Notes: a model not told the origin generated them from the sequence alone. Positions 1-15,051 are shown, numbered from the stretch's first letter. The stretch: DNA of 64,000 bases from DASQUK01 sp963717085 (GCA_963717085.1 CAVQVM010000002.1:496001-560000), one strand, 5' to 3'. Made by a program: numbers and translations.

Positions 1-1
1 C

Positions 2-121
2 CGCCCGGCCAGTGTGGCCCAGATCGAGGCGACCGCCCACGGGGGCGAGCGCATGCCCCCGAAGACCACGTTCTTCCATCCCAAGCCCAAAACGGGCCTG
101 GTGTTCCGCGATCTGGACTAG
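2..121 (+). CDS. C-terminal fragment, possible DUF1015 family protein
   Basis: This is a 39-residue C-terminal end of a gene that enters from the left edge and stops at TAG. The tail reads ERMPPKTTFFHPKPKTGLVF followed by RDLD. The pattern of a Met-Pro-x-Lys-Thr-Thr-Phe-Phe turn, then Pro-Lys and Thr-Gly-Leu-Val, is what I recall from the end of the DUF1015 family, whose biochemical role is not established. The next gene starts 2 bases downstream, so the two are probably co-transcribed. Too little is visible to be sure of the family. Confidence 0.5.
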   Translation, partial: RPASVAQIEATAHGGERMPPKTTFFHPKPKTGLVFRDLD

Positions 122-123
122 AA

Positions 124-543
124 GTGGCCACCATGGACGTTGCCAGCGCCGTCGCCTTCATCCGCCAGCACCACCGTGCCGTGCTGGCCACTACCCGCGC
201 CGACGGGACGACGCAGATGTCCCCGGTGACGGCTGGGGTCGACGACCGGAACCGCATCGAGATCTCCACGCGGGAGACGGCGTACAAGGTCCGGCACCTG
301 CGCGCGCTTCCGTACGCCGCCCTGTGTGTGTTCCCCGATCGGTTCTTCGGTGACTGGGTGCAGGTGGAGGGGCCCGTCGAGATCGTGTCGCTGCCCGAAG
401 CGATGGAGCCGCTGGTCGAGTACTACCGGCGGATCAGCGGGGAGCACCCCGACTGGGCCGAGTACCGGGCCGTGATGGAACGCGATCGCCGTCTGCTCCT
501 GCGGCTGACCGTCGAGCGCGCCGGCCCGACGGTGGGCGGCTGA
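124..543 (+). CDS. PPOX-class (FDOR) F420/flavin-dependent enzyme
   Basis: A 139-residue protein of the split beta-barrel pyridoxamine-phosphate-oxidase-like fold. The N-terminal run FIRQHHRAVLATTRADGTTQ followed by MSPVTAGVD is the usual first beta-hairpin of actinobacterial PPOX/FDOR enzymes, which bind F420 or FMN and reduce small substrates. Length is normal for the single-domain type. The start is GTG at 124; an in-frame ATG lies three codons later at 133. It begins 2 bases after the preceding stop and ends convergent with the LLM-family gene on the other strand. The specific substrate cannot be read from sequence. Confidence 0.8.
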   Translation: MATMDVASAVAFIRQHHRAVLATTRADGTTQMSPVTAGVDDRNRIEISTRETAYKVRHLRALPYAALCVFPDRFFGDWVQVEGPVEIVSLPEAMEPLVEYYRRISGEHPDWAEYRAVMERDRRLLLRLTVERAGPTVGG

Positions 544-573
544 CCAATCTCGCCGGCGAGGACGCTCGGCCGC

Positions 574-1512
574 TCAGCGGAGTGCCGGGGCCAGCTCCGC
601 GGCGACGAGTCGCAGGTGATCGAGGTCCGACAGGTCGAGCACCTGCAGGTAGATGCGCTGGGCGCCGGCATCGGCGAACGTCCCGAGCTTGTCGGTCACC
701 TCAGCGACGGTGCCCGCCAGCCCGGTGGCCCGCAGCTGGTCGGGCTCGCGACCGATGGCGGCGGCCCGGCGTCGGTACGCCTCCTCGTCCTCGCCGCAGC
801 AGAGCACCTGCGCGGTGGACCACGCCATGCTCGACGGGTCGCGTCCGGCCTGCTCGCAGGCAGCGGTCACCGCTGCCACCAGGGTGCGAAAGTCGCCCAC
901 CGGTGCGAAGCCGACGTTGAACTCGTCGGCGTAGCGGGCGGCCAGTGCCGGGGTCCGCCGCTTGCCGAGCCCGCCCACGATCACCGGTGGGCGGGGTTGT
1001 TGGACGGGCTTGGGCAGGGCCGGCGAACCCGTGAGCTGATAGTGGCGCCCCTGGAAGTCGAAGCGCTCGCCCACGGGCGTCGTCCACAGGCCGGTCACGA
1101 TGGCGAGCTGCTCCTCGAGCCGGTCGAAGCGCTCGCCGGTGCTCGGGAAGGGGACGCCGTAGGCGCGGTGCTCGTCCTCGAACCATCCCGCGCCGAGGCC
1201 CAGCTCGACCCGCCCTGCGGACATCGCGTCGACCGTGGCCACCGCGATGGCCAGCGGGCCCGGGAGCCGGAAGGTGGCGGACGAGACCATCGTGCCGAGG
1301 CGGATGCGTTCGGTGTCACGGGCCAACCCAGCCAGCGTGACCCACGACTCCGTCGGTCCCGGCTCACCGCTCCCCGGCCCCATGCTCAGGAAGTGGTCGG
1401 AGCGGAAGAACGCATCGAAGCCGAGGCGCTCCGCCTCGAGGGCGACGGCCAGCAGGTCGTCGTAGCTCGCTCCCTGCTGGGGCTCTGTGAAGACGCGCAA
1501 AATCAGCGGCAT
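574..1512 (-). CDS. LLM-class F420-dependent oxidoreductase
   Basis: A 312-residue luciferase-like TIM-barrel protein. The family hallmarks visible are the N-terminal strand followed by LGFDAFFRSDHF, the F420-binding region RIRLGTMVSSATFRLPG, GRVELGLGAGWFEDEHRAYG in the middle, and PPVIVGGLGKRRTPALAARY towards the C-terminus. Such enzymes use reduced F420 for hydride transfer to varied substrates. I chose ATG at 1512 (MPLILRVF) because the first beta-strand begins there; the open frame upstream is not protein-like. It is convergent with the PPOX gene and downstream of korB on the same strand. The substrate is unknown. Confidence 0.85.
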   Translation of the reverse strand: MPLILRVFTEPQQGASYDDLLAVALEAERLGFDAFFRSDHFLSMGPGSGEPGPTESWVTLAGLARDTERIRLGTMVSSATFRLPGPLAIAVATVDAMSAGRVELGLGAGWFEDEHRAYGVPFPSTGERFDRLEEQLAIVTGLWTTPVGERFDFQGRHYQLTGSPALPKPVQQPRPPVIVGGLGKRRTPALAARYADEFNVGFAPVGDFRTLVAAVTAACEQAGRDPSSMAWSTAQVLCCGEDEEAYRRRAAAIGREPDQLRATGLAGTVAEVTDKLGTFADAGAQRIYLQVLDLSDLDHLRLVAAELAPALR

Positions 1513-1542
1513 CCCGCCGACCCTACAGGTGAGGCGGAACGG

Positions 1543-1560
1543 GTCGGTCGTTAGACCGAC
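1543..1560. promoter_or_regulatory. Short palindrome between korB and LLM gene
   Basis: Arms GTCGGTC and GACCGAC separated by GTTA lie 31 bp upstream of the LLM oxidoreductase start and 38 bp beyond the korB stop. It lacks a U-tract, so it fits an operator or a weak stem better than an intrinsic terminator. Function is inferred only from position and symmetry. Confidence 0.3.
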
Positions 1561-1597
1561 GCCATCAAGGGGCGGGGGTCGGGGTCGGGCCGGAATG

Positions 1598-2616
<1,019 letters not shown>

Positions 2617-2620
<4 letters not shown>

Positions 2621-2736
2621 TGTTCTCCGCTCCTGCTGCTTCGCAGCGGGCCGCTCGGGCTCCGACGCGTCCTTTGCCCGCTCCCATGGCCGCTCGGGCC
2701 ACGCTCGCTCTCTCGCCCTACGGGACGCTCGCTCAT
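2617..2736 (-). CDS. 39-residue repeat-encoded small ORF coupled to korB
   Basis: An ATG-initiated frame begins 2 bases after the korA TAG, with AAGGAAGG about 9 bases upstream, and ends in TGA overlapping the korB ATG by the ATGA arrangement. The peptide starts MSERPVGRESERGPSG and later reads SPSGPLRSSRSGEQ, rich in Arg, Ser, Gly and Pro with no membrane segment. A second related ORF with the same architecture lies before hisG (38517-38639), and the same peptide motif appears in frame inside PheT and ArgB. It may be a real coupling peptide or just the translated repeat; no known family recognised. Confidence 0.4.
2630..2736 (-). repeat. Palindromic repeat family, copy 1 (before korB)
   Basis: About 105 bp closely matching the copy before hisG at 38533-38639. 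On the minus strand it has a left unit with CGGCCATGGGAGCGGG preceded by GGCCCGAG, and a right unit CCCGAGCGGCCCG followed by the small hairpin CTGCGAAGCAG and GAGCGG before the start codon. The element fills the whole korA-korB gap and supplies part of the korB ribosome-binding region. Confidence 0.75.
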
Positions 2737-2738
2737 GC

Positions 2739-4622
<1,884 letters not shown>

Positions 4623-4816
4623 ACCCGCCCCCCTTCAGCGTGGTTCCTTGTCGTTATGACCCTATCGCCGCGACTGCTGAACGTGGCGAATCGTGCCCTG
4701 GGCGCCGATCTCGTCACGCTCTGCGCGTGGCCTCAGATCCCCAGCTACCCGGGTACCTGGCAGAGGATACGCCGCGGAGCGTGGTAAGCCCAGGGGCCTC
4801 TAGCTGAACCTGAGAT

Positions 4817-5869
4817 TCAGGCGATGGTGACGGAGCTGTCGAGGTAGACGTCCTGGATGGCATTGAGCAGCTCGACACCCTCGGCCATTGGCCGCTGGAA
4901 CGCCTTCCGGCCCGAGATCAGGCCGATGCCACCGGCCCGTTTGTTGATGACCGCGGTGCGTACCGCCTCGGCCAAGTCGGACGCCCCCTTCGACTCGCCG
5001 CCACTGTTGATGAGGCCGATGCGGCCCATGTAGTTGTTGACCACCTGCCAGCGGCACAGATCGATGGGGTGGTCCGAGGTCAGCGACTCGTAGACGGCCT
5101 TGTTGGTCCGGCCGTAGTTCTCGATGGCGTTGTAGCCCCCGTTGTTCGTCGGCAGCTTCTGCTTGATGATGTCGGCCTCGATGGTCACGCCCATGTGGTT
5201 GGCCTGACCGGTGAGGTCGGCGGCGTTGTGGTAGTCAACGTCGCCCTGCTTGAACGCCGAGTTGCGCAGGTAGCACCACAGCACCGTGAACATGCCCAGC
5301 TGGTGGGCTTGGGCGAAGGCCTCGGTGACCTCCTGGAGCTGGCGGGTGGCCTGGTCGGATCCGAAGTAGATCGTGGCGCCGACGGCGGCGGCGCCGAGAT
5401 CGAAGGCCTGCTCGACCGAGCCGTACATCACCTGGTCGTAGCGGTTCGGGTAGGTGAGCAGCTCGCTGTGGTTCATCTTCACGATGAACGGGATCTTGTG
5501 GGCGTACGCGCGGGAGACCGCGCCCAGCACCCCGAACGTGCTCGCCACGGCGTTACAGCCGCCCTCGACCGCCAGCTCGACGATGTTGCGGGGGTCGAAG
5601 TACTGGGGGTTGGGGGCGAAGCTGGCGGCGGCGGAGTGCTCGATGCCCTGGTCGACGGGGAGGATGGACACGTACCCGGTGCCCGCCAGCCGGCCGTGAC
5701 CGAACAGCGACCCCATGTTGCGAAGCACCTGGGGCGTCCGGTCGGTGTACGAGAACACGCGGTCGATGTAGTCGGGCCCTGGGAGGTGGAGGTCGTCGGC
5801 CGGGATGCCCTTGGACTCGTGCTTGAGCAGGCTCTCGGCCTCGTCACCCAGCAGGCTCTGGATGTCCAC
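4817..5869 (-). CDS. fbaB: Class I fructose-bisphosphate aldolase, FbaB/DhnA type
   Basis: A 350-residue aldolase of the DeoC/FbaB class, cleaving fructose 1,6-bisphosphate to dihydroxyacetone phosphate and glyceraldehyde 3-phosphate by a Schiff base and without metal. Visible are PVDQGIEHSA (residues 71-80), FIVKMNHSELLTYPN (128-142) and EADIIKQKLPTNNGGY (231-246), whose first lysine, K236, is the best candidate for the Schiff-base residue by analogy with E. coli FbaB. Length agrees with the family. It stands alone, transcribed leftward, with about 190 bp of non-coding DNA between its stop and the korA start. Confidence 0.9.
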   Translation of the reverse strand: MDIQSLLGDEAESLLKHESKGIPADDLHLPGPDYIDRVFSYTDRTPQVLRNMGSLFGHGRLAGTGYVSILPVDQGIEHSAAASFAPNPQYFDPRNIVELAVEGGCNAVASTFGVLGAVSRAYAHKIPFIVKMNHSELLTYPNRYDQVMYGSVEQAFDLGAAAVGATIYFGSDQATRQLQEVTEAFAQAHQLGMFTVLWCYLRNSAFKQGDVDYHNAADLTGQANHMGVTIEADIIKQKLPTNNGGYNAIENYGRTNKAVYESLTSDHPIDLCRWQVVNNYMGRIGLINSGGESKGASDLAEAVRTAVINKRAGGIGLISGRKAFQRPMAEGVELLNAIQDVYLDSSVTIA

Positions 5870-5927
5870 GGCGGTGTCTCCTCGATCGTGGCGTGTCAGG
5901 TTCGGGGCTCACCAGCGTAGATGACGA

Positions 5928-7520
5928 TCATCTGAGGGCGCGGAGCCGGGCGTCGACATCGACGAAGTCGGCGTCGCTGGCGGCGATGCGACCGAACAGC
6001 TCTCGGGCGCGGGGCAGGTCCCCTGCCCGCTCGTAGAGGTCGGCCAGCGCGTAGGCCATGCGAAGGTGATGCAGTTGTGGCTTGCGGGTGGGGCGGTTCA
6101 CCGCCGACGCCAGCACGTCGATGGCCTCGTCCAGCCGGCCCTGGTCCGCCAACGCGCCCGCGGCCACGATCCGCCCCTCGGCCACGAGCTCGGTCCGTGG
6201 GCTGGCGGCGCGCAGCTCGTCCCACAGCTCCTCGGCCTCGGCGTAGCGACCGAGCGCGCGGTAAGAGTCGGCGAGCACCGGGTTCTGCTCGGTGCTGCCG
6301 GTCAGCGAGCGGTAGGCCTCGAGCTCCCGCGCGGCCTGGGCCCAACGTGCGAGGCGGTAGAGGCTCAACCCATACAGCTCACGGACCGACGCCACCCGGG
6401 ATGCCTGCACCGCGAGCGGACGTAGGATCCGCCTGGCCTCCTCGAAGTGTCCCCGGCTGAACGCGTCGCCGGCCTCACGCAAGCGGCCCGCAACGCGGGG
6501 CAATTGGCCCGACGGCACGGCCCCGCGGAGCTCGTCGTCGGCGGGGGCCGACACCGTGGCGCCACCGGTCCGCGCGCCGGTAGAGGCCCGACCGCCTCCG
6601 CCGGAGCGGGGGGCGCGGCCGGCGCCGTCCCCGGCCGGCCGGCGACGCGAGGTCGACGCGCCGGGTGCCCGGCCCTTCTTGCCCGTAACCGGCACCTGGG
6701 TCGGCGACGCCTGGCGCCGGGGTGGGCCGGCGGCTCCTTCGGGGCGGCCCTCGCGGCTGCGCACCACGGCGCCGGCCGCCTCGTCCCGCAGCTCTCCCTC
6801 GTCGATCCACTCCTCGGGTTCCCAGCGCGGCGGCTCGCGGGGGGTGCCGGCATCCTCGCCACTCTCGCCGCCGCGGTCGTCGCGCCGCGCGCTGGCCGCG
6901 GCCCGCCAGGCGTCCGAGGCACCGGTCGGCGGAACCTGGGCGGCACCCCGGCGCGCCAGGCCGCCCCAGCGCCGGGGCCCCGGCACCGCGCCGCGGCCGG
7001 CGGAAGCCTCGGGCGTACCCCGGTCCGCCGAGGTGTCCCGGTCCCGGCGCGGACGTTGCTGCCCTCGCCGCGGCTGTCCTCGCCGCGCTGACGGACCCGG
7101 GGAGCCAGCGTCGTCGCCGCCCCGGCGTGTGCGAGCACGGCCGGAGGCGCCGTCCCGCACCGGCCGGCCCGGGCCGGTACGGCCGGGGCGTGGGGAACCC
7201 CCGTCGCGGGTACCACGCCGGCCGTCCCCGCCTGGGCGCTTCGCGTCGCCGGGTCCCGGCGACCGACCTCGGCCCTGCCCATCGCCGGTTCGGCCGTCGC
7301 GGCCCCGGTTGTCCGCATCCCGTCGCGGGGGCCGTGGGCCGCCCGGTTGGTCGGGCCGCGGAGCCCCGCGCCTCGGCTCGGACTGCGCGCGTCGCGACCC
7401 GGCCGATCCCCTGGCCCCGCCGCCACCCTTGCCGCGTGTCGGCGACTTGCCGGAACCGCGTCGCCCACCCCTCCGGTCGTCGGGGTTGCGGTCGCCGCCC
7501 CGGGCGCTGCTCGGTGCCAT
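5928..7520 (-). CDS. TPR-like protein with long Arg/Gly/Pro-rich N-terminus
   Basis: A 530-residue protein in two parts. Residues 1 to about 340 are low complexity, dominated by Arg, Gly, Pro and Asp with many RGG- and GRG-like steps, as in RNA-binding disordered tails. The rest is alpha-helical with TPR-like spacing, for example LYGLSLYRLARWAQAARELE and HHLRMAYALADLYERAGDLP followed by RARELF. It sits beside tyrS, with only the rRNA operon between, as does the TPR-type gene Rv1691 in Mycobacterium, supporting homology by context. ATG at 7520 was preferred; an earlier in-frame start at 7565 would run into the terminator. A role in ribosome or RNA biology is speculation. Confidence 0.75.
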   Translation of the reverse strand: MAPSSARGGDRNPDDRRGGRRGSGKSPTRGKGGGGARGSAGSRRAQSEPRRGAPRPDQPGGPRPPRRDADNRGRDGRTGDGQGRGRSPGPGDAKRPGGDGRRGTRDGGSPRPGRTGPGRPVRDGASGRARTRRGGDDAGSPGPSARRGQPRRGQQRPRRDRDTSADRGTPEASAGRGAVPGPRRWGGLARRGAAQVPPTGASDAWRAAASARRDDRGGESGEDAGTPREPPRWEPEEWIDEGELRDEAAGAVVRSREGRPEGAAGPPRRQASPTQVPVTGKKGRAPGASTSRRRPAGDGAGRAPRSGGGGRASTGARTGGATVSAPADDELRGAVPSGQLPRVAGRLREAGDAFSRGHFEEARRILRPLAVQASRVASVRELYGLSLYRLARWAQAARELEAYRSLTGSTEQNPVLADSYRALGRYAEAEELWDELRAASPRTELVAEGRIVAAGALADQGRLDEAIDVLASAVNRPTRKPQLHHLRMAYALADLYERAGDLPRARELFGRIAASDADFVDVDARLRALR

Positions 7521-7573
7521 GGCGATCAGGGTACTGGCGCCCCGACGAGCACCGGTGTGAGGCAATACGCGAC

Positions 7574-7603
7574 GAAGGCCGCCCCGGAGGGCGGCCTTCT
7601 TTT
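7574..7603. terminator. Strong stem-loop at the end of the rrn operon
   Basis: Perfect 11-bp arms GAAGGCCGCCC and GGGCGGCCTTC with loop CGGA, followed by TTTT on the plus strand. It lies just beyond 5S rRNA, so it probably ends rrn transcription, but the U-tract favours termination of plus-strand (antisense) transcripts entering the rRNA operon; bidirectional use is possible. Confidence 0.7.
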
Positions 7604-7612
7604 AGGAGAAAT

Positions 7613-7727
7613 CCGGCGGCGACCTACTCTCCCAGGCAGTCTCCTGCCAAGTACCATCGGCGCTGGAGGGCTTAACTTCCGTGTTCGGTATGGGAACGGG
7701 TGTGACCCCTCCGCCATGGCCACCGAA
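7613..7727 (-). rRNA. rrf: 5S ribosomal RNA
   Basis: About 115 bases, read on the minus strand. The conserved stretches CCGAACACGGAAGUUAAGCC and GGGAGAGUAGGUCGCCGCC are present, and the two ends pair to form helix I. It is the third gene of the 16S-23S-5S operon, about 75 bases after 23S. Ends are estimated to within a few bases. Confidence 0.95.
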
Positions 7728-7767
7728 ATCTGCTGTCAACTCAGGTCCGCGCGACCAGGCGCCGGCC

Positions 7768-7798
7768 CCCTGAGGACTCCATAGCGAGCACGAACATC
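7768..7798 (-). other. 23S processing stem, 3' arm
   Basis: 31 bases just downstream of 23S that are complementary, with 4 mismatches, to 11579-11609 just upstream of 23S. The pair forms the long stem that RNase III cuts to release pre-23S rRNA. Confidence 0.75.
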
Positions 7799-8133
7799 AT
7801 AGGAAATCCAAGCCCTCGGCCGATTAGTACCGGTCGGCTGCACACGTTGCCGTGCTTCTACCTCCGGCCTATCAACGTGGTGGTCTACCACGGGCCTTAC
7901 CAGGTTGACCCTGTGGGGAACCTCATCTTGGAACGGGCTTCGCACTTAGATGCCTTCAGCGCTTATCCCTTCCGCAGGTCGCTAACCAGCAGTGCCCTTG
8001 GCAGGACAACTGGCACACGAGAGCTGCGTCCGTCCCGGTCCTCTCGTACTAGGGACAGCCTTCCTCAAGTTCCCTACGGCTGCAGCGGATAGGGACCGAA
8101 CTGTCTCGCGACGTTCTAAACCCAGCTCGCGTA

Positions 8134-8168
<35 letters not shown>

Positions 8169-8176
8169 GTGCTACC

Positions 8177-8216
<40 letters not shown>

Positions 8217-8403
8217 TGCCGTCGATATGGACTCTTGGGCAAGATTAGCCTGTTATCCCCGGGGTACCTTTTATCCGTTGAGCGACGGCGCTTCCACACG
8301 CAACCGCCGGATCACTATGCCCTGCTTTCGCACCTGCTTGACGTGTTTGTCTCGCAGTCAAGCTCCCTTGTGTCATTGCACTCGACGCCTGATTGCCAAC
8401 CAG

Positions 8404-8467
<64 letters not shown>

Positions 8468-8725
8468 ACCTGACACTGTTCCCGATCCGGATCACGGACC
8501 TAGGTTAGAGTCCCGGTATACGCAGGGTGGTATTTCAAGGTTGACTCCACACTGGCTAGCGCCAATGCTTCCCAGTCTCCCACCTATCCTACACAACGCA
8601 TACCAAAACCCAATATCAAGCTGTAGTGAAGGTCCACGGGGTCTTTCCGTCCTGCTGCAGCTAACGAGCATCTTTACTCGTACTTCAATTTCGCCGGGTC
8701 GGTGGTTGAGACAGTAGGAAAGTCG

Positions 8726-9520
<795 letters not shown>

Positions 9521-10391
9521 AGGTTCAGAGCTTCGCCTTGCGGCTAACCCTTCCCCGTAACCTTCCGGCACCGGGCAGGCGTCACAGCGTATACGTCGTC
9601 TTGCGACTTAGCACGCTGCTGTGTTTTTAGTAAACAGTCGCTTTCCCCTGGTCTCTGCGGCCCCGTCGAGCTCGAGGCGCGAAGCCTGTCACCCTAGGGG
9701 GGCCCTCCTTCTCCCGAAGTTACGGAGGCATTTTGCCGAGTTCCTTAACCACCGTTCTCCCGATCGCCTCGGTATTCTCTACCTGTCCACCTGTGTTGGT
9801 TTGGGGTACGGGCGCTGTGCCAACTAACTAGCGGCTTTTCTAGACAGTATGGGATTAGTGACTTCGCCTGAAACGGCTCGGTATCACGTCTCGGTCTGTA
9901 TGGGGCCCGGACTTACCTGGTCCCCGACCTACACGCTTACCCCAGGACTACCATCGCCTGGGCTCACCTGCCCTCCTGCGTCCCCGCATCGCTTGCTTCG
10001 TCCAGGTGGGTCGGTTCGTCCGAAGACAGCCCCTTAGCAACCTGGAGTCGGCATGGGCGCGGGCACAGCGGTACCGGAATATCAACCGGTTGTGCATCGA
10101 CTACGCCTGTCGGCCTCGCCTTAGCTCCCGACTCACCCTGGGCGGATTAGCCTTCCCCAGGAACCCTTGGACATTCGGCGGAGGGGTTTCTCACCCCTCT
10201 TTCGCTACTCATACCTGCATTCTCACTCGACCACGGTCCACGCCGGTTCACACCGTCGCTTCACTCCGAGATCGACGCTCCCCTACCACCCCTGCGCAAG
10301 CGCAGGGATCCGCGGCTTCGGCTCCGAACTTGAGCCCCGTTGAATTGTCCGCGCAGGATCACTCGACCAGTGAGCTGTTACGCACTCTTTC

Positions 10392-10429
<38 letters not shown>

Positions 10430-11578
10430 GGCAATCCCACATCGTTTACCACTTAGTTCGGAATTAGGGGCCTTAGCCGGCGATCTGGGCTGTTTCCCTT
10501 TTGTCCACGAAGCTCATCCCCCGTGGACTCACTGCCGAGCTCTGGAGCCATGGCATTCGGAGTTTGGTTGGGGTCGGTAAGCTTGTTGGCCCCCTAGCCC
10601 ATCCAGTGCTCTACCTCCATGGCTGAACGCCCGACGCTGCACCTAAATGCATTTCGGGGAGAACCAGCTATCACCGAGTTTGATTGGCCTTTCACCCCTA
10701 CCCACAGGTCATCCCCCAGGTTTTCAACCCTGGTGGGTTCGGTCCTCCACGGGGTCTTACCCCCGCTTCAACCTGCCCATGGGTAGATCACTCGGCTTCG
10801 GGTCTACAGCATGCGACTGAACGCCCCGTTCAGACTCGCTTTCGCTCCGGCTTCCCATCACTGGTTAACCTCGCCACACACCGTAACTCGCAGGCTCATT
10901 CTTCAAAAGGCACGCCATCGTGAGTACAGGCCGAAGCCTGTACCGACACTCTGACTGATTGTAAACCAACGGTTTCAGGTACTATTTCACTCCCCTCCCG
11001 GGGTACTTTTCACCCTTCCCTCACGGTACTCGTGCACTATCGGTCGTCTGAACATACTTAGCCTTACGAGGTGGTCCTCGCAGATTCACGCCGGTTTTCA
11101 CGGTCCCGGCGTTACTTGGGATTACGACCCGAGGCTGCTCGTCTTTCGCGTACGGGGCTGTTACCCGCTGCGGCGCGCCTTTCCAGAACGCTTCCGCTAG
11201 ACGGCAGCTTTGTAACTCGGTCCTGCCTCCGATGCGGCAGGTGTCGGTCCCACAACCCCGAACTGGCAACGCCATCGGGCTATTGCACCAGTTCGGTTTG
11301 GGCTGATCCCCTTTCGCTCGCCGCTACTCAGGGAGTCGCAATTGCTTTCTCTTCCTCGGGGTACTGAGATGTTTCAATTCCCCCGGTTCCCTCTACCGGC
11401 CGTATGTGTTCGGGCCGGAGTGACACCCCATGACGGGTGCCGGGTTTCCCCATTCGGATATCCACGGATCAAAGCTTGGTCGGCAGCTCCCCGTGGCTTT
11501 TCGCAGCCACCCACGTCCTTCATCGGTGTCAGACGCCAAGGCATCCACCGTTGGCTCTTTGTAGCTTGGAAGAACAAA

Positions 11579-11609
11579 GATGCTCGTGCTCGCTATGCAG
11601 TTCTCAAGG
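11579..11609 (-). other. 23S processing stem, 5' arm
   Basis: 31 bases of the 16S-23S spacer complementary to 7768-7798. It contains CUCCUUGAGAAC, a boxA-like actinobacterial rrn motif repeated in the 16S leader. No tRNA is found in the spacer (11572-11859). Confidence 0.7.
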
Positions 11610-11706
11610 AGCGCAGACGCGGGCACCTGCGGCGCCGAGTCCGGAGACGAGGACGCCGGCGCAGCCACTGGGGCATCGCCGGCGGAGCCTCGAGGTGAAG
11701 GAGGAT

Positions 11707-11733
11707 CGCTCCCTCAAAACAGAAGAGAGGACG
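11707..11733 (-). other. 16S processing stem, 3' arm
   Basis: 27 bases in the spacer that are complementary, with 2 mismatches, to 13578-13604 in the 16S leader. The two arms bracket 16S rRNA and form the RNase III precursor stem. Confidence 0.75.
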
Positions 11734-11853
11734 GTCGTCGGGCCCGGGCTCGGCCGTCGGGAGGAAAACACCTACCACCGACGACGTCGCCGTGGACCGG
11801 ACCGAGCGAGGCTCCAACTGGGAGTCGTCCCTGCGTGAGCAGGAACCTTGACT

Positions 11854-13384
<1,531 letters not shown>

Positions 13385-13577
13385 AATCCCGAGCGCCGTC
13401 GCCAGGCGACGACACCCTTCGATAGAGACGCCTCGCACTCGAGCGGAATCACTCGAGCCCGTGGCACTGGCACCATCGGATGGTGCAAAAGCACCACCCG
13501 GATAATTGACGGTGCGTTTCGTTTCAAACGACCACGCCGGAAGAAACTTCCGGTGCGGTCGCCCGCACTCGCTCTCT

Positions 13578-13604
13578 CGTCCTCTCTTCTGTTTTCAAGG
13601 AGCG
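13578..13604 (-). other. 16S processing stem, 5' arm, with boxA-like motif
   Basis: Leader sequence pairing with 11707-11733. It includes CUCCUUGAAAAC, resembling the antitermination boxA of actinobacterial rrn leaders. Confidence 0.65.
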
Positions 13605-13700
13605 TCCAACGCTCCCGGCACGCGCGCCCTGCTCGGGAACGGTGGTGCCGGCCTTGCGTGCGCCGCGGGCAGCCACGAGGCCGCTCCGGGGCGAAGGATC

Positions 13701-13729
13701 AATCTAACGACCTAGCTGGGCACCGTCAA
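13701..13729 (-). promoter_or_regulatory. rrn promoter
   Basis: On the minus strand TTGACG (13729-13724), a 17-bp spacer and TAGATT (13706-13701) match the housekeeping sigma consensus well. Transcription would begin near 13694, giving a leader of about 310 bases before 16S. It lies in the 383-bp gap between the tyrS stop and 16S. Confidence 0.8.
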
Positions 13730-13767
13730 CCTGAGAGACCGGTTTCCCGGGGATTTCTCGGGCCTGC

Positions 13768-15051
13768 TCAGTTGCCGTCCCGGACGAGGACAGCATAGGA
13801 CTTCTTACCCTTTCGCAGCACCACGTACCGGCCGTGAAGCACGTCGCCCTTCCCGATCATCCGGCCCGCCTCGACCCGTTCCCCGTTGACCGACACCGCT
13901 CCCTGCTGCAAGGAGCGACGGGCATCGGCCCTGGAGGTGGCGAGCCCCGCGTCGACCAGAAGCGGCACCGGGTCGACTCCCGTCGCCAGGTCCTCATCGG
14001 AGCTCAGCGGTGCGGTTGGCACCTCCGCCGCCACGGTCGCCAGCGCATCGCGATCGGCGGCCAGCGGCGATCCGCCGAACAGGATCTCCGACGCCTGTTC
14101 TGCGGCCCGTGCCGCCGCCTCGCCGTGCACCAGCGCCGTGACCTCACCGGCCAGCGCCCTTTGTCCTCGCCGACGCTCCGGCGCCTTCGCATGGTTGGCG
14201 GCCAGATCGTCGACGGCAGAGAGGTCCAACAGCGTGAACTTGGCCAGATATTCCCTGACCTGCCGGTCGTCAGTCTGCATCCAGTGTTGGTAGAAGCGGT
14301 AGGGACTGGTTCTCGCAGGGTCCAGCCAGACCCACGCCCCGGTGGTCTTGCCGAGCTTCCTCCCGTCGGGTGCGGTCATGAGGGGCCAGGACAGCCCGTG
14401 GACGGCTTCGCCCCGCACCCGGCGAACGAGGTCGATGCCCGACACGATGTTCCCCCACTGGTCGGACCCGCCGATCTGGAGCTCGACGCCGAGGTGCTCG
14501 TTCAGCCACAGGTAGTCGTGCGCCTGCAGCAGCATGTAGCTGAACTCGGTGTAGCTGATGCCCTCACCGTCACGCTGGAGACGGCCCCGCACCGATTCCC
14601 GCGCCAGCATCTGGTTGACCGTCACGTGCTTGCCGACGTTGCGCAGGAAGTCGAGGAGGCTGACGTCCGCAGTCCAGTCGCGGTTGTCCACGAGGACAGC
14701 CCCGCCGGACTCGAAGTCGAGGATGCGGGCCATCTGGGACTTGATTGCGGCCACGTTGGCGTCGAGCGTCTCGGCGTCCAGCAGGTTGCGCTCGTCGGAC
14801 TGCCCGCTGGGGTCGCCGACCATCCCGGTAGCGCCGCCCGCCAGCGCCACCGGCCGGTGGCCGGCGTCCTGGAACCGCCGTAGGACGAGAAGGCCAATCA
14901 GGTTGCCGACGTGGAGGCTGTCGGCGGTCGGATCGCAGCCGTAGTAGAGCGCGATCGGTCCGGCCGCCAGCCGCGCCGCCAGTTGCTCTCGATCCGTCGA
15001 GTCCTGGACCAGCCCGCGGGCCTCAAGCTCGTCGAGCACCGTGGTCGTCAC
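13768..15051 (-). CDS. tyrS: Tyrosyl-tRNA synthetase
   Basis: A 427-residue class I aminoacyl-tRNA synthetase charging tRNA-Tyr. The HIGH-like motif is HVGN at about 47-50 in YYGCDPTADSLHVGNLIGL, the tyrosine-site segment is GGSDQWGNIVSGIDL, the KMSKS-type loop is KLGKT, and a C-terminal S4-like RNA-binding domain ends with SVNGERVEAGRMIGKGD. GTG at 15051 gives the family length; a longer in-frame extension overlaps the divergent gene. Its 5' end faces the membrane-protein gene, and the rRNA operon follows it on the same strand after its own promoter. Confidence 0.95.
   Translation of the reverse strand: MTTTVLDELEARGLVQDSTDREQLAARLAAGPIALYYGCDPTADSLHVGNLIGLLVLRRFQDAGHRPVALAGGATGMVGDPSGQSDERNLLDAETLDANVAAIKSQMARILDFESGGAVLVDNRDWTADVSLLDFLRNVGKHVTVNQMLARESVRGRLQRDGEGISYTEFSYMLLQAHDYLWLNEHLGVELQIGGSDQWGNIVSGIDLVRRVRGEAVHGLSWPLMTAPDGRKLGKTTGAWVWLDPARTSPYRFYQHWMQTDDRQVREYLAKFTLLDLSAVDDLAANHAKAPERRRGQRALAGEVTALVHGEAAARAAEQASEILFGGSPLAADRDALATVAAEVPTAPLSSDEDLATGVDPVPLLVDAGLATSRADARRSLQQGAVSVNGERVEAGRMIGKGDVLHGRYVVLRKGKKSYAVLVRDGN

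Noticed and set aside
4623..4816. korA promoter
   Set aside because: Several AT-poor hexamers could be -10 boxes, but none has a convincing -35 at proper spacing, so no site was called.
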